NCBI GenBank assembly: GCA_900239685.1 | Contig: OENT01000735.1 | Span: forward strand, 1 to 64,000 | DNA length: 64,000 nt | Reading direction: 5' to 3' | Source: Rotaria macrura | Taxonomy: Eukaryota > Rotifera > Eurotatoria > Philodinida > Philodinidae | In this document: piece after piece, positions 48,117 to 60,200 of the stretch | Numbering within the stretch: the stretch's first letter is position 1 | How the letters are laid out: every line of letters starts with the position of its first letter | Notes under the pieces: generated by a model | Databases searched by the model: none | Told to the model about the DNA's origin: nothing | Seen by the model: the letters and a program-made list of their open reading frames with translations, nothing else | Translations under genes and position numbers: made by a program

Positions 48117-48984
48117 TCAACCATGAACAGATAATGGCGTGATTGTTTCATGACAAACATTTAAAACTAGTCTTCTTGGTGGCCTTCGAATAACCGATCC
48201 ATCATGACATGTTTTAGCTCTACTCAATAATCGTTCTGTAGAAATTAAATTAGGAACAGTATCAACGAAAGTATTATTAATATTTCCAATTGATATGATC
48301 GATTTTTGTTGCTGTGATGTTGACGGCAATGATACTTTTGGTGTGCTAGTAAATGGTCTAGATCGCTCAGATGGTAGAGGTTGCGTTCGTTTTAAGTAGC
48401 GAACGACATTATGTACTGAAAAAATTCAGATAAATACTAAAAAAACAAACAATTCATAAGACCTAAAACTGGCTACCGAATCGTCTTGGTGCTTGTTGTA
48501 CATTGGGCGTTTCAATTTTTACAGCTTCAGCAGCTACCAAAGTAGGACAGCATTCAATTTCAGTTGCTACACTTTCAATGGCGCTAGACATTAATCGGGT
48601 TATGGGCGTGTATGGATCTTTTGTCATTGATTTGAGATATTGATCTCGAGTAAAAATTCTTTTATATCTAGATTCCCATCCATGATAAATAATTGGTGGA
48701 CCTAAGTTGTCAGGAACATCATTATATTTGCGCTCAGTTGCACGTTTCGAATGCTTTGTACGTCGAGATCTTAAGGATCTAAAGTTAATTCGATGATAAT
48801 AAATGTCAGCATGAAAAATGACGTAAAATGCTGTCGGTTTCACATACCGTTCTCGCTGTTGTCGTATAGCATATAGTGCATCTGGTGTACCAGAATATAA
48901 CGAAGTAGGTGTAGTAGATAATTTTGGAGAATGTGTTTTCGTGGCACTGTTCAACATAAAGAGTTTTGCAGATTTGTTAGCCAT
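48117..48984 (-). CDS. Unrecognised basic protein, 245 residues
   Basis: Three exons (48984-48848, 48778-48477, 48415-48117) join in consistent phases. The protein is Arg/Ser/Thr/Pro-rich. A distinctive central block, 'NLGPPIIYHGWESRYKRIF' then 'MTKDPYTPITRLMSSAI', looks like a conserved domain or short linear-motif cluster. There is an Arg/Lys cluster ('RSLRSRRTKHSKR') that could act as a nuclear signal, and a conserved-looking C-terminus 'RRPPRRLVLNVCHETITPL'. No signal peptide or membrane helix. I do not recognise the family and make no functional claim. The consistent splice phases and the protein-like composition support a real gene. Confidence 0.65.
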
Positions 48985-51900
48985 TACGTGTAGCAGTGTG
49001 TCTTGTTAAACGATATAATTAAAAATATGACAATGAAAAATGTCAATTATTGTGTTTTCTATTGCAAGTGACGGATAGAGAAAGAGAGAAAGTGAGACGC
49101 GCAGACAGAGAAAGAGGGAGAGAACAGCGACGAGATATAACATTTTATCCACTTGAGTCTGCCGAGCAGTTCTTTAACGAAAGAAAAAAAAGAGAAGCAC
49201 TTGTCTTCTCTTCGCTTTTTCTTTGCCGCATCATATAACACACTTTTCGAACAAGCGTTTATGTTAAATAATAATCTAACATCATCAGTCATAGTTTTCG
49301 TAATTCAAGCTGTTGTTAGATTTTAATGCATTTAACATATTAGAGCAACTTCGACATTGAAAAAAATTTAAAGTAAATATGCGTTGATGTTACTCTTATT
49401 ACTCTAATAAGAGGAAAAAATAACATTCTCTCATCAACACTTGTTCATAATTCGGACAAGTGCAAGCTTTCATCTTCATATAAAAATGATTTTCTTGATT
49501 GAATGACATTTGTACTAGATCTGCAGAGAACTATGACATCTACGCAAAATCCAATGGAAAATAATAATCCGAACAAGCATAGCATGCATAGACACTCAAC
49601 AGATGTTTCCTTGAATGTAATCAAAAGAATGAAAGACTTGCTATTCAAATATCATGAAAATAGCAGCTAGAGAGCAAGAATTATGAAAATATTTGTGCCT
49701 TGATATTAAAGCATCATACTTAGAAATAATTTCACGTACGTGTCATTGCTATTTTCTTTCATTTTGGAATATGACATTTAGATAAATTTCTTGAAAGAAA
49801 GTAATTATGAAACTATGGAAGAATATTGACATTTCTTTTTATTGAAACTGTTCAATCACAAAATGCTGAATCATTATAAATTTGTTTATTTGTTTTAAGA
49901 AATATGTAGGCAGGAGTCAGCATTATTTTTTTCGTTAATTTCAATTTCTTCATAGTCATCATATGAGTGCGCATGGATTTCTTTTCTGTGTCAAAATGAC
50001 AAAATAATAGTTTTTGAAGAAACAAAAACAAAACCTACGTGAAGCAGTAGTTAAAAGCAGCTTTTCTTTAAGATTATGACGACAATCACAGATCATGACG
50101 TGTAATAGAAACACTTTATACAATCCTGTACTGTATTTATGAAGAAATTTCTTTCAATGGAAAATTTTTCTCTAATAAAAGCGTGTTTGACGGCTCACAT
50201 CTGTACAAGTAGCAGAGGGGTGACGTTTTATTGATGCCAAGATATGTTTCCTCAACTAAGGTGATCCATTCAATTGAAATATTTCTTCATCATTGGCAAA
50301 TATATGATTTATACTATTCTAATTAACAACAAGAGTTGTACAGCATCTCAGCAATACAATTCATTAAAACGAGCAGTTTACAAGAATTACGTAGTAAACA
50401 ACTTAAATTTTTGATTTAGAGCAAGTTGCATCGATTGATTACTTTTGCAGTTCACGGTTAAATACGAGGAATCTTGCGGAGGCCTAATTGACAGATGAAA
50501 ACGCTAGTTTTCTTTTTATAGCTATTGGAGAAAGAGATTCGAGTGCATACATCATCGAATTGCAAATCAGGACATGGATCATTGCCGCAGATATTTTTAT
50601 AATGGAATTTTTCTTTCATATCTTCATGTCGTTTCAACGAAATTCATCAAAAAAAAAATTTAAAAAAAAAGAAAAATGTCAAGCAACATATGTGAAACGT
50701 ATGGTAGATGATGATTATTTACTTGCAAAATTCAACAGTTATTTTCAACGATGAGATTTCCTTACCTTTTTTCTCACATAGAAATAATTGTTTATGATGA
50801 CACGTCATGGTTTGATATAATTTCGGGCCGTTTTTCGAAACATCATTACCTATTTCAATATTGGAGCATTCAACAGGAGAGCGATCGATACTTCATCCAC
50901 AGTGTTTAGTATTTTTTTAACGAAGAAAATTCTCAATGAAAGATTTCAAAACAAACATAGAATTTTGTTTTTTAATCAGAGAGATTTTTGTTTCATTGTT
51001 TGCCCTCATGTAAGCATAATATTTTTTTTTAATATTATTCATCTACAGTGTTGTATTGGGTAATCGTGACCGGTTTTATTACTTGTATTGAACTATTATT
51101 TGTTGTTCTAGAACGTTGCTATGTTGTCTCTCCTTGTCTCTCGCTCTTTGAAATGATGTGTAAATAATTAGTCATGCAGCGAGTATAGTGAATATGAATT
51201 TACTATTGCTTGTACATTGTTTGTCGTTTGGCAAAAATTTGAATTCTATGATGACTTTACCATTAGTATGGAAGCCATTCAAACGAATGTTTTACGTATG
51301 TGTAGCTATTGATTATTTCGTTTCCGAGCAATCACGAATTGTTTTTGAATATTTACATCGACAAAAATTGGTATCGTACGATAAATTTGAATATAGCAAA
51401 AAAATTTCCTTTTTATATTATAGAATTTAATAGTTAAGCTGAATTTTTACTAGTACGGTATCATCCATTAAGAAAAACATGTATTTCGGAGTCAAGATGC
51501 TGTCAAATGAATCATGAATCCTTTTTTAAATCGAATTCGTTTTTTTATTCTTTTACTAATGAAGGAGCTCGTTTTTGGAATTCGTTTTATTGAATTTTGA
51601 TGGAAACCATATGTATGTACAGGTCGAGATTCGAGAACTTTATTTGATGGCGAAACAGATCATAAATCTCAACTGAATCGTATAAATTGTTAATGCTTTT
51701 CAATCTCTTAAATAATATTGAAGGAGAGAAAATTTTCACCTTGCTTCATTCAAATGAAGCTATTTGACAACAGCTTACGGCCATACGATCGATGATAATG
51801 ATAGTAATCAATTTTTCTTTCAATGCGTTTTTTTATTATTTTGAAAGTAGGATATATATCTGAAGACTAGTTAGTTTTTTAGCTATCGCTACTTTAGTAG

Positions 51901-53692
51901 TATATGATGAATACAATAAACGAATTTCATTGATAGAACTGAATGGTATATGTTCGTCATAGACGATGCGGACTACTTGTATAATGGAAACTACTTCTAG
52001 TCTGTGCTTACGATTTCAATATCATAATTGACAGTTCAATAGTGATACAGTCAAAATAATCTATTATTCTAAGATTATGCATATGCCTTATACAATAAAG
52101 TAAATCGGGCATTGAGACCGTTGCATTTTCTTTCATATGATTCTCAAGGTGGATTAATTTATTATGTTGTTTTTATAAAGATATTGAAAGCAATTAAATT
52201 TATCTGTCTATTTTGTTTATTGATTATGTTTTTGTAACATACATATGATATAAGGTAAAATGAGTTACTGATCGTAGCTCGGTTTCATGGCTATCGATTG
52301 ATCATGACCCGATCGATTGGCAGAAAATAATGATATGCTAAATAATAATTTCAGTATTTAATCTTCAACTTCTATCAAAGTATGACAATATCATTTTTGA
52401 TAATACTGGAATTTTTTCAAAAGATTTTTTTGACGTAGACTAATAACAAATTTTGGATATTTGTTTTTTCAAGTACAACTCAAATACATCAATCATAGAA
52501 TTATTCACAGTTTTTCCTACTCTTGTTCTTTTCATTTCGTCCAAGTTTTCGAATCATAGACAATAGATGAGCAATAGAGAAATAATTGACCATTGTTCAT
52601 ATCTGTGCTAAAATCAAAGCTGAACTTGCAATTTTTCGTTGTACATAATCGATTATTAAATCTTTCTACAATAGCGACTGCAAAATCATCATCAGCTCAT
52701 TCAATTTCTAATGAAATTCAGCTACACGACCAATATAAATATAAAAACATCAGCATACTTTTTATTATATTCAAACAAATTACACTTAATTACCAAGATA
52801 TCCTTGTAGTTTACATTTTTTTTGTATTTTTTTCGCATTGAAAATATCTTGTACACAACACAACAATGTAAGTAATGCTCGCTAACAAAAGACTTGTTTA
52901 CCTATGCTATATTCTCTGTGTTTCGAACGGTAATGTCATCATTGATTATAACGATTCCCATGACAAATCAACTAATCATTATCCACATAGCTGATATTAG
53001 ATCATAGTCATTTGCATTTCGTCATTATGAGAAGCAACCATCATCAACTGCAAACAACTCGTTGAAGATAAATTTTTAACGCTTAAGATATATGCTTAAG
53101 TTTCATTAGGAATCTTTTACTTTTGAACATGAATTAAGATAAATAAATTTCAAGGCAAACATTTTTTTTCTTCTCATGTTGCTTTGACTTACACATTCAT
53201 AGACATGATGAATGATCAAATGAATAGGCAAATGACTGATTGAATGAAAATGTATGTGATGCACATCAAAGCTACTGATATGTGGAGGTATTTGGCCTTC
53301 AGTAAAAGTCACTCGTCGTAACCGCGTGTAATTTTTGCCTTTACTTGCGTATCAAACGTAAAACCAAACACGCATCGATAGAAAAAAATTAATGTCGACA
53401 GAAAGTATTGATAACAAGAAAAAAAGCAACTAAAAATTCCACACCCGACTAAACACCACGTATGAAAGAAAGGAGACAACGTCAGCTCATTCTCCTTTTG
53501 AATATAAAGTGGTTTGTATTATCTGCGTATTGCACAGTATTTTGAGAAGTAGACACGCCTGTTTTTTTTTGTGAAAAAGGAAAGTATAAACATATTTATC
53601 ATTATACATCGAAACTGTCGTGATACTCTAAAGTAATCTCTATTGTATCTTTAGATTATATTTGTAAACAAAGCGTGTTAATAGCTTGAGAT
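48985..53692. other. Long intergenic region, no gene recognised
   Basis: About 4.7 kb, AT-rich. Includes a GA-rich stretch at 49075-49130 next to the start of the minus-strand gene, and poly-A/poly-T runs. Isolated frames at 50488-50754 and 51188-51430 have partly protein-like composition but no neighbours. A pyrimidine tract and tttag at about 53640-53653 form a likely 5'-UTR acceptor for the next gene. Confidence 0.45.
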
Positions 53693-55483
53693 ATGTCTTA
53701 CGGGGAATCATCAACATTCTATCACAGTAGTTCTGATGGTGCTGAACTGAATGGAGGTCAGTTTAACTTGAATTACTCTTAATATGTTTAAAATACGCGC
53801 GCATACACACGAACGTACGCAATATATCGAATTTAATTGCTTCTATAAATTGTTTCAGGTGAAGAAGGTATCGCTTATGGTGGAAGTTTAGGTGGCGGAG
53901 TACAGGGAGGCTATTCAAGTTATGAAACTACATCGGCATCCGATTATGAAACTGGAGCTACTGAAGCACTCGTTGGTAGTAGCACAGGCCTAAACGGTGA
54001 ATATCACTCGTCATCATCGTTCAGTGGTGCTGAAGCTGGTGCTCAAGCAAGTAGCAGCACGCTTGAAGATGGATTCGAGCAGCAAAATTTCTCGGGAGCA
54101 TTCGTTGCCAATGAAGGTGCATACTCTTCTGGTAGTGTAGAGCAACAATCATCTTCATCTACAGCCTATGCAACCGATGCTCAAGGTCTCTACAAAGATC
54201 CTAATCCAGAAGTTATTCGACGACCAGCTCAGGGTGGTACGAAAACATACACTCAACGAGTTCTCGTCCGGTTTTTACAACCTCCACCAGTGCCCCCACC
54301 AGGCGTAAGAATTTTAACGAGCATCTTTGCATCGAATAAAATGAAAATAAATGATTTACTTTCTGACAATTCTAGCCTCTTATCATCAAAGAGGTTCGTC
54401 CACCTCAACCACCACCACCTCCTCCACTTTACATTCGTAAGTAAACCTACGGTGAGAAAATTTCATCTATGCATCGAATAATTCAGGCCAACGCCCACCT
54501 CCACCACCTACATTGCCACCAATAGTTATTCGTGAAGCTCCACCGAAAATGCCTCCAGCAGTAGGCACAAAAGGTACAAACGTGCCTGTAACATATACAT
54601 AGGTTCAATTAACAATGTGCTTTCGTTATTTTAAGTTATAACAAAGGTGCTTCCTGCTTTGCCGGCACCTCCTCGCTCAGTAATTATTGAACGTTTACCA
54701 CCTATGCCACCTAAGCCACGTGACGTTATCGTCGAACGTTGGTTACCATATCGAACCCAACAAAAGCGTCGTGTTATTATTCAACGAGCTCCACCTCCAG
54801 TCATCCAAAAACCGCGCAACATTATCATTTAGTATGTATAAACAATTAGACAGATCAAATGATACTTGCACTAACTCATATTTTTCAATAGTTACGAAGC
54901 ACCCAAGGCTCAAGTCGTTCGTCGATTTCAAAACTTGGGTGTTCAACGTGCTAATCCAGCTGATTACGTAGCACGTTATGGCACTCAACTAGAAGATTCT
55001 AATACACTACTAACTCAAGCTCGCCGAGCCGGTGTTGTTGAAGATATTGTAAGTAAATTTCAATTGAACATTTTCATTCTATTATTCACTAGAGAAACGT
55101 GTAACTTATTACGAACTTTGTCTGGCTCTATTTAGACACCTCCTGATGATGCAGCATCAGGCTTTCAATCAGCCAATTACGAAAGTTATAAAACCAGTGG
55201 CGTTGGTGTTGGTGCCGGTGCTGCCGGCTATGAGTTTGTTTCATCCTCAGCCGGTGGTTATGATGTTAATGGCAGTGTTTCTGCAACTGGTGGTGTTGGC
55301 GGCATTGCATCAAGCAGCTATGAATCTTCTTCATCTTATGATGGGAATAGCGGTGCTGGTGGTTATGTTGAAGGTCTCCAAGGATCCTTCGGTGACTTTG
55401 GTTTTGTTGACAACGTAAATAATATTGCTGGTGGTAGCAGTAGTTATGAATCTTACTCATCAACACAAACATTAGCTCAATAA
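53693..55483 (+). CDS. Proline-rich, alveolin-like structural protein
   Basis: Seven exons (53693-53756, 53859-54304, 54376-54436, 54487-54573, 54636-54831, 54892-55048, 55136-55483) give 452 residues. The N- and C-terminal thirds are Gly/Ser/Ala/Tyr-rich with repeated 'SSYE' motifs. The middle third (about 160-285) alternates proline runs with units of the form V-I-[IV]-[EQR]-[RE]-x-P, such as 'RSVIIERLPPMPPKPRDVIV' and 'RRVIIQRAPPPVI'. This valine/proline plus charged pattern resembles alveolin repeats, which build membrane skeletons. A conserved-looking block 'NLGVQRANPADYVARYG' follows. No signal peptide, so it is probably an intracellular filament or lamina protein. The stop codon lies within an aataaa (55479-55484). 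Function is inferred from composition only. Confidence 0.75.
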
Positions 55484-56436
55484 AATCAAATAGTTCTTTT
55501 TTCTTGTGGCATATATGAACAAACAATTAACTTCAAAAAAAATTAGAAAAAAATAATTATGCATGTTCTTTGCTATTTTTTTCAATTACCATTGACTTCA
55601 TCATTATTACATTTTTGTTGTCGTATCAAACTCGGTTGCAAAATCAAATGATTGAGTTGTTAAAATGTGGACACATTTGAAAAGACTCAATGTCGAATAG
55701 ATTTGCATAACAGAAAACTTCACACAGAATGTCTCAAGAATAGAAATAAGATTGATTTGATCATTCTTTTTTCGTTTAGTAACCGATGCACGAACATGTG
55801 TTTGCTGTTGAACGGTAATTTCAAAACGTAGTGAATGAAGATTTTTTTATGATGCGTCGTTTACGCAAACCAAGGTTTAGATATATTGAAAATCAGATTG
55901 AGCTAAATAAAATTTATATCAAATACTATGGTACATATGTTTAGAAAAACGGATAAAGTATATACGTTCCTAATGAATTGTAGCCAAAGATTGTGTATAC
56001 ATGCGTATATGATACAGGATAATATTACTTAGTAATGTTTTCATAATTGAAATATTTAGAAATAATCACAACGAAAATATGATATAATCATGTTATAGGC
56101 TATGATTCGTTTTTTATGCACACGTCATTTTAATGAGACTCATAACAAGACGATGTTAACAGGTGCATTCACTCTGGATTGCCTTGAAGAAACCATTCGA
56201 TAAATCAAAGATATCAATGACTAAATCACCTAATTACTAACATACACACAAGCCCGCATGTTTGCTACCTCTACAGTCATAGTGTGGTTTTATTCGTTCA
56301 TTCGTTAAATATATTGAACCAATGGAATGGTATCGAATGAGTAAAAGGACAATTCTTTCTTTTGTTAAAATAAAATATGCAACTGTTAGAATCATCAATT
56401 AAGAAATACTAGTCAATCTAGAATATTCAAAAGAAT
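55484..56436. other. Intergenic, nothing recognised
   Basis: AT-rich spacer, probably holding the promoter of the following three-gene cluster. No coding pattern or repeat with clear ends. Confidence 0.45.
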
Positions 56437-57140
56437 ATGGCAGAAATTAAACATCAGAGTATTTCGTCACCTGTAACTAAAAAAATTCACCGCTGTGTCA
56501 AACCTAAATGTTCTCGTTCATTGCCATGGAATCATCCAGTATCATACACTAATGGGTTGTGTGAGCGACATTTTTTCTCGATCGATCTTTCAACTAGTGA
56601 TGAAGATAATGATAGTCATAATAACTCAATAGATAAGTCTAGATTATCATCAAAAGACAAACATATCTACCAGACGACTAATCAATGTAAACCGTCACTA
56701 GGTGATATCCGAAACACACGTGAAATGTTCAATGGTCATCAATGGTAATAAAATTATTTTGGCAAGTTATTGATTGTTCACATTTAGAATAGGTGTATTA
56801 TTGAGCAATCAATTGATCATATATCATCAAGAAAAAGTAAATTGTTTCATCTAGAAGCAACACAAGGCGTAACTTGAGAAACATTTCGCTTTTAGGTCAC
56901 GACAACTCTCATACAATGATAGCAAAAGACGAAGTTGAAGAAAACTTTTTACGTTTCATTCGTTTATTCTCAAACTATCAAACTGTTACGAATGAATTAA
57001 AAGTAAAAACTCACAGAATCATTGCTTATCGTGATTCTTCATTCCATATTCATTTTAGAAACAAGGACAAGAACAAACTAATCAAATTGATTAAAGTTTA
57101 TTCGTCAGATCTTTTAGTTTTGTGTGTTTTACATTTTTAA
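56437..57140 (+). CDS. Unrecognised Cys/His-containing protein, about 198 residues
   Basis: Three exons (56437-56744, 56793-56836, 56896-57140) can be joined in frame. The N-terminal part has 'HRCVKPKCSRSLPW' followed by 'YTNGLCERHF', a C-x4-C ... C-x2-H arrangement that could bind one zinc ion, loosely like the short Cys/His fingers of INO80D/KANSL2-type chromatin proteins; this is only a resemblance. A Ser/Asp-rich acidic stretch follows, then a predicted helical segment ('VEENFLRFIRLFSNYQTVTN'). The 3' end is uncertain: the frame stops at 57140, but a donor at 57098 and an acceptor at about 57170 would allow a different tail. It is the first gene of a tight cluster with TONSL. Confidence 0.5.
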
Positions 57141-57229
57141 TGCAAAAAATAGATATTTTTTTAATAGGATATAAATAGAATAGATGAAGTAAACTTCGAA
57201 GTTTATATTGTAGATGTTTGTTCAAGCGC
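57141..57229 (+). promoter_or_regulatory. Intercistronic region before TONSL
   Basis: About 90 bases separate the preceding stop from the TONSL ATG. An acceptor-like tttatattgtag (57201-57212) lies 18 bases before it, consistent with trans-splicing of the TONSL mRNA. Confidence 0.4.
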
Positions 57230-60200
57230 ATGGATGAAAAACGAGTTCAGAGTAATATTTTCTCTCGTCTATTGGAAATTTACAACTAAATTTTATTGTT
57301 TTTTTCTTGAATATCAAAGAACTGTTGAGAGAAGCAGAACGAATTTCTCATGTTGGTTCACGAAATCCAAAAGAAAAAATTGACATTTATCATGAAGCAG
57401 CTGAAGCATGTCGTTCAATTGGTAATGCTCATTCACTAAGCCCAAGAATAACATATCTCTGGCATAATTACTAATTGTTTGTTTTTATTTGCAGGAAAAT
57501 ATGATCAAGCAATAAGATATTTCAAACTTGAATTAAATGAAGCACAATCAGCTGATTTACGTGAAGATATTCTTTATTGTCATCGATTTCTCGGTGAATG
57601 TTATTTTGCTAAGAATGAATTTGCCACAAGTGAAAAACATCATTTAAATTTTCTATCATCCGCACAAGAATATGCTGATGATGAACGCACTGAACAAGCA
57701 TATACATGTTTAGCGCATACGTATTGGGTATGGTTAAGTTATTCACAAGATGATGTATTGCATGATGCTGAACGTGATCTATTTCCACGGGAAATCTGTA
57801 AAAAAAGTTTGGATGCAGCAAAAAATAGTTTATTGATGATTGAAAAACTCGATTATCAACTGAAAATAGACATGAAGATGAAAAACAATTTTAAAATGAA
57901 GGATATTGAAAAACGACAGCATGATTTAGCCTTGAAACGTGTTCGAGCATACATTAATATTGGTAAACAAGATTATTTTCAAGTGTATACTTTATAAAAA
58001 CAATACTCTCACCATTTATTTAGCGAATGCTATGAGTGAAAAATATACAACCGGTGATAAATCTGGCTCGAATCTTAAAGCGCTTAGTCAATATATCAAA
58101 AGTGCCATAGAACTAGCCAAGTATGTATATTACTTTGTTGTAATGTTTGCTATTCAAATAGAAGAACGATGAAGATACAAGAAGATTGATTAAGTGATAC
58201 TAGTATGAAGCGTATTGTATCCTCGTTTGTTAACATGAAATCGAAGGACTGATTCTATTCGAAAGCATCAATTGAGCACTTTTAACAACTTTAAATCTTT
58301 ATGGAGTTCGTCTGTTTTGAGAACTAGAATGTATTCTTTTTGACAACTTGACAAACTATCGAATAGAATTACTGTATCACCATTATCACTCGATATCGTT
58401 CAAATGAAGAATATGAATCACTGAATGCAGTTCTAAAGGAAAGAACTATTCATTGAACTCTATTGTAAAACGAATTGAGAGATAAATCTAACTCATTGCA
58501 GAATCTTATATGAATGTTTGCCATATCTAGAGGTGTAAGCCGAAGGTTAGAACGACGGCGCCTCATATAAAGTTTGAATTTTTTAAGGTTCTCAGCAGCC
58601 GGCAATCTAAATTAGTAAGCCATTCCTCAGCAGCGGCTATATAACTTGAAATTTATTTTTCACGACGGCGGCTGAGTTTCATATTAATGATTTCTTTTTG
58701 TTAAACTATTTCTATTTACTTTAATCCCTGTCGACTGCCATTTTAAAATAGAATTTATGAAAAAATTATATTTTTTGTTATCATACAATGAAAAAATACA
58801 TAAGAAGTATCATGACAAACGAATGTCACAAACTATGCACATATAAAAACATACGACTAGAATAAAGTACACAAAGAAAAAACTATAATAAAATAGTCTG
58901 AGAATAATACGCATATTATTAGTACACAATGCTAGTCTATATAATTGAATGTATAAGTAAACAAGCGAAACTATAGATCAAAACTATACGAATATCAATG
59001 ACTAAAATAGCTTTAGGTTCATGTAAAAGTGTTTGTTTTTTTCTACTAGAAACACAGAATATCTTCTGCTTTTCGTCTCTTTTGTGAAAAAAGTGTATAT
59101 GACTAGTTCCAAATTTGAGACGAGAGGAAAGGAAAAACTTTTGATCACATTCGTAAAAATATCAGCGGCGGTGATTTCTAATATCGAAAATTTTTCTTGT
59201 GGCAGCGGGAGCCGCTGAACTTGGATTTTTAATACAGCGGCTGCTGGGCAGTACTTTAAATTATCTGGAATTTCATGGCGGCGGTGGCTGAGCCGTACGG
59301 CTTACATCTCTCGCCATATCCAAGAGTATTTCTTTTTAACTTCTCATCAAAACTTTTGTTCTTCCTAGAAAACATCAATTACACGAAGAATTAGCACGTC
59401 TTCATTCATCTGTATCAACATTCTATTTAAGTGTTCCAAATTTCTTGCAATATAAGAAAGAAATTATAGCTACGATGCAGCAAGCTGTACATTATGCACG
59501 TTTAGCCAAAAATACTACAGAATATTTATCATGCCTTCATGATATTGCTCAAGTAAAATTTTATCATCGATTACTTTTTTTCGACGAATCAGAAAGCGAA
59601 TCTAGGCTTATTTTTTTTTTAAATTTCTATTCAGACACTCTTATTGTTTGATGATTATCAAGGTGCAAAAGATTATCTTTTGAAAATCTATCGACATCGA
59701 AAAAGTGATCCAATGAAAGAAAAAGCTCGCCGTGATTTAGTTGATGGTAACATATTTAGATTTGGAAAAATTCATATTTTTAATTTAAAATTAATTCATT
59801 ATATAGTTCAACGAATTCTAACTGGCCTTGAAGATCGATATGAAAAAGAAAGAGATTTGAGAAAAAAAATGCATCTAGCCGAAAAATGTGCTGATACATT
59901 TTCTCGTCTTAAACGAAATGAACGAAGTCGAAATTATTATTTAAAACAAGTAATAAAATGAACATCTTAATATCTAGATAAAAGCATCCAGAGATTAAAC
60001 AATAAAAAACAATCTTGTTTAGTTGAAACACGCACAAGAATTAAACTTAGATGAAAATGAAATGGCAGTTATCTATTCGTCACTTGGTAGTATATGTCAA
60101 GATTTACAAGAATGGCAAGAAAGTATTAATTATTTTCGACGTGAAATGAGTTGTCGAATCGGCTTAGGTTCCCGTGCTGATGTTGAAGTATTTGATTTGA

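Noticed and set aside
50488-50754. 88-codon plus-strand frame with a poly-Lys run
   Set aside because: The Lys run comes from poly-A; no neighbours or splice sites support a gene.
51188-51430. 80-codon frame with some protein-like segments ('LPLVWKPFKRMF')
   Set aside because: Alternative frames look equally coding-like over parts of it and no consistent model could be built; at most a decayed fragment.
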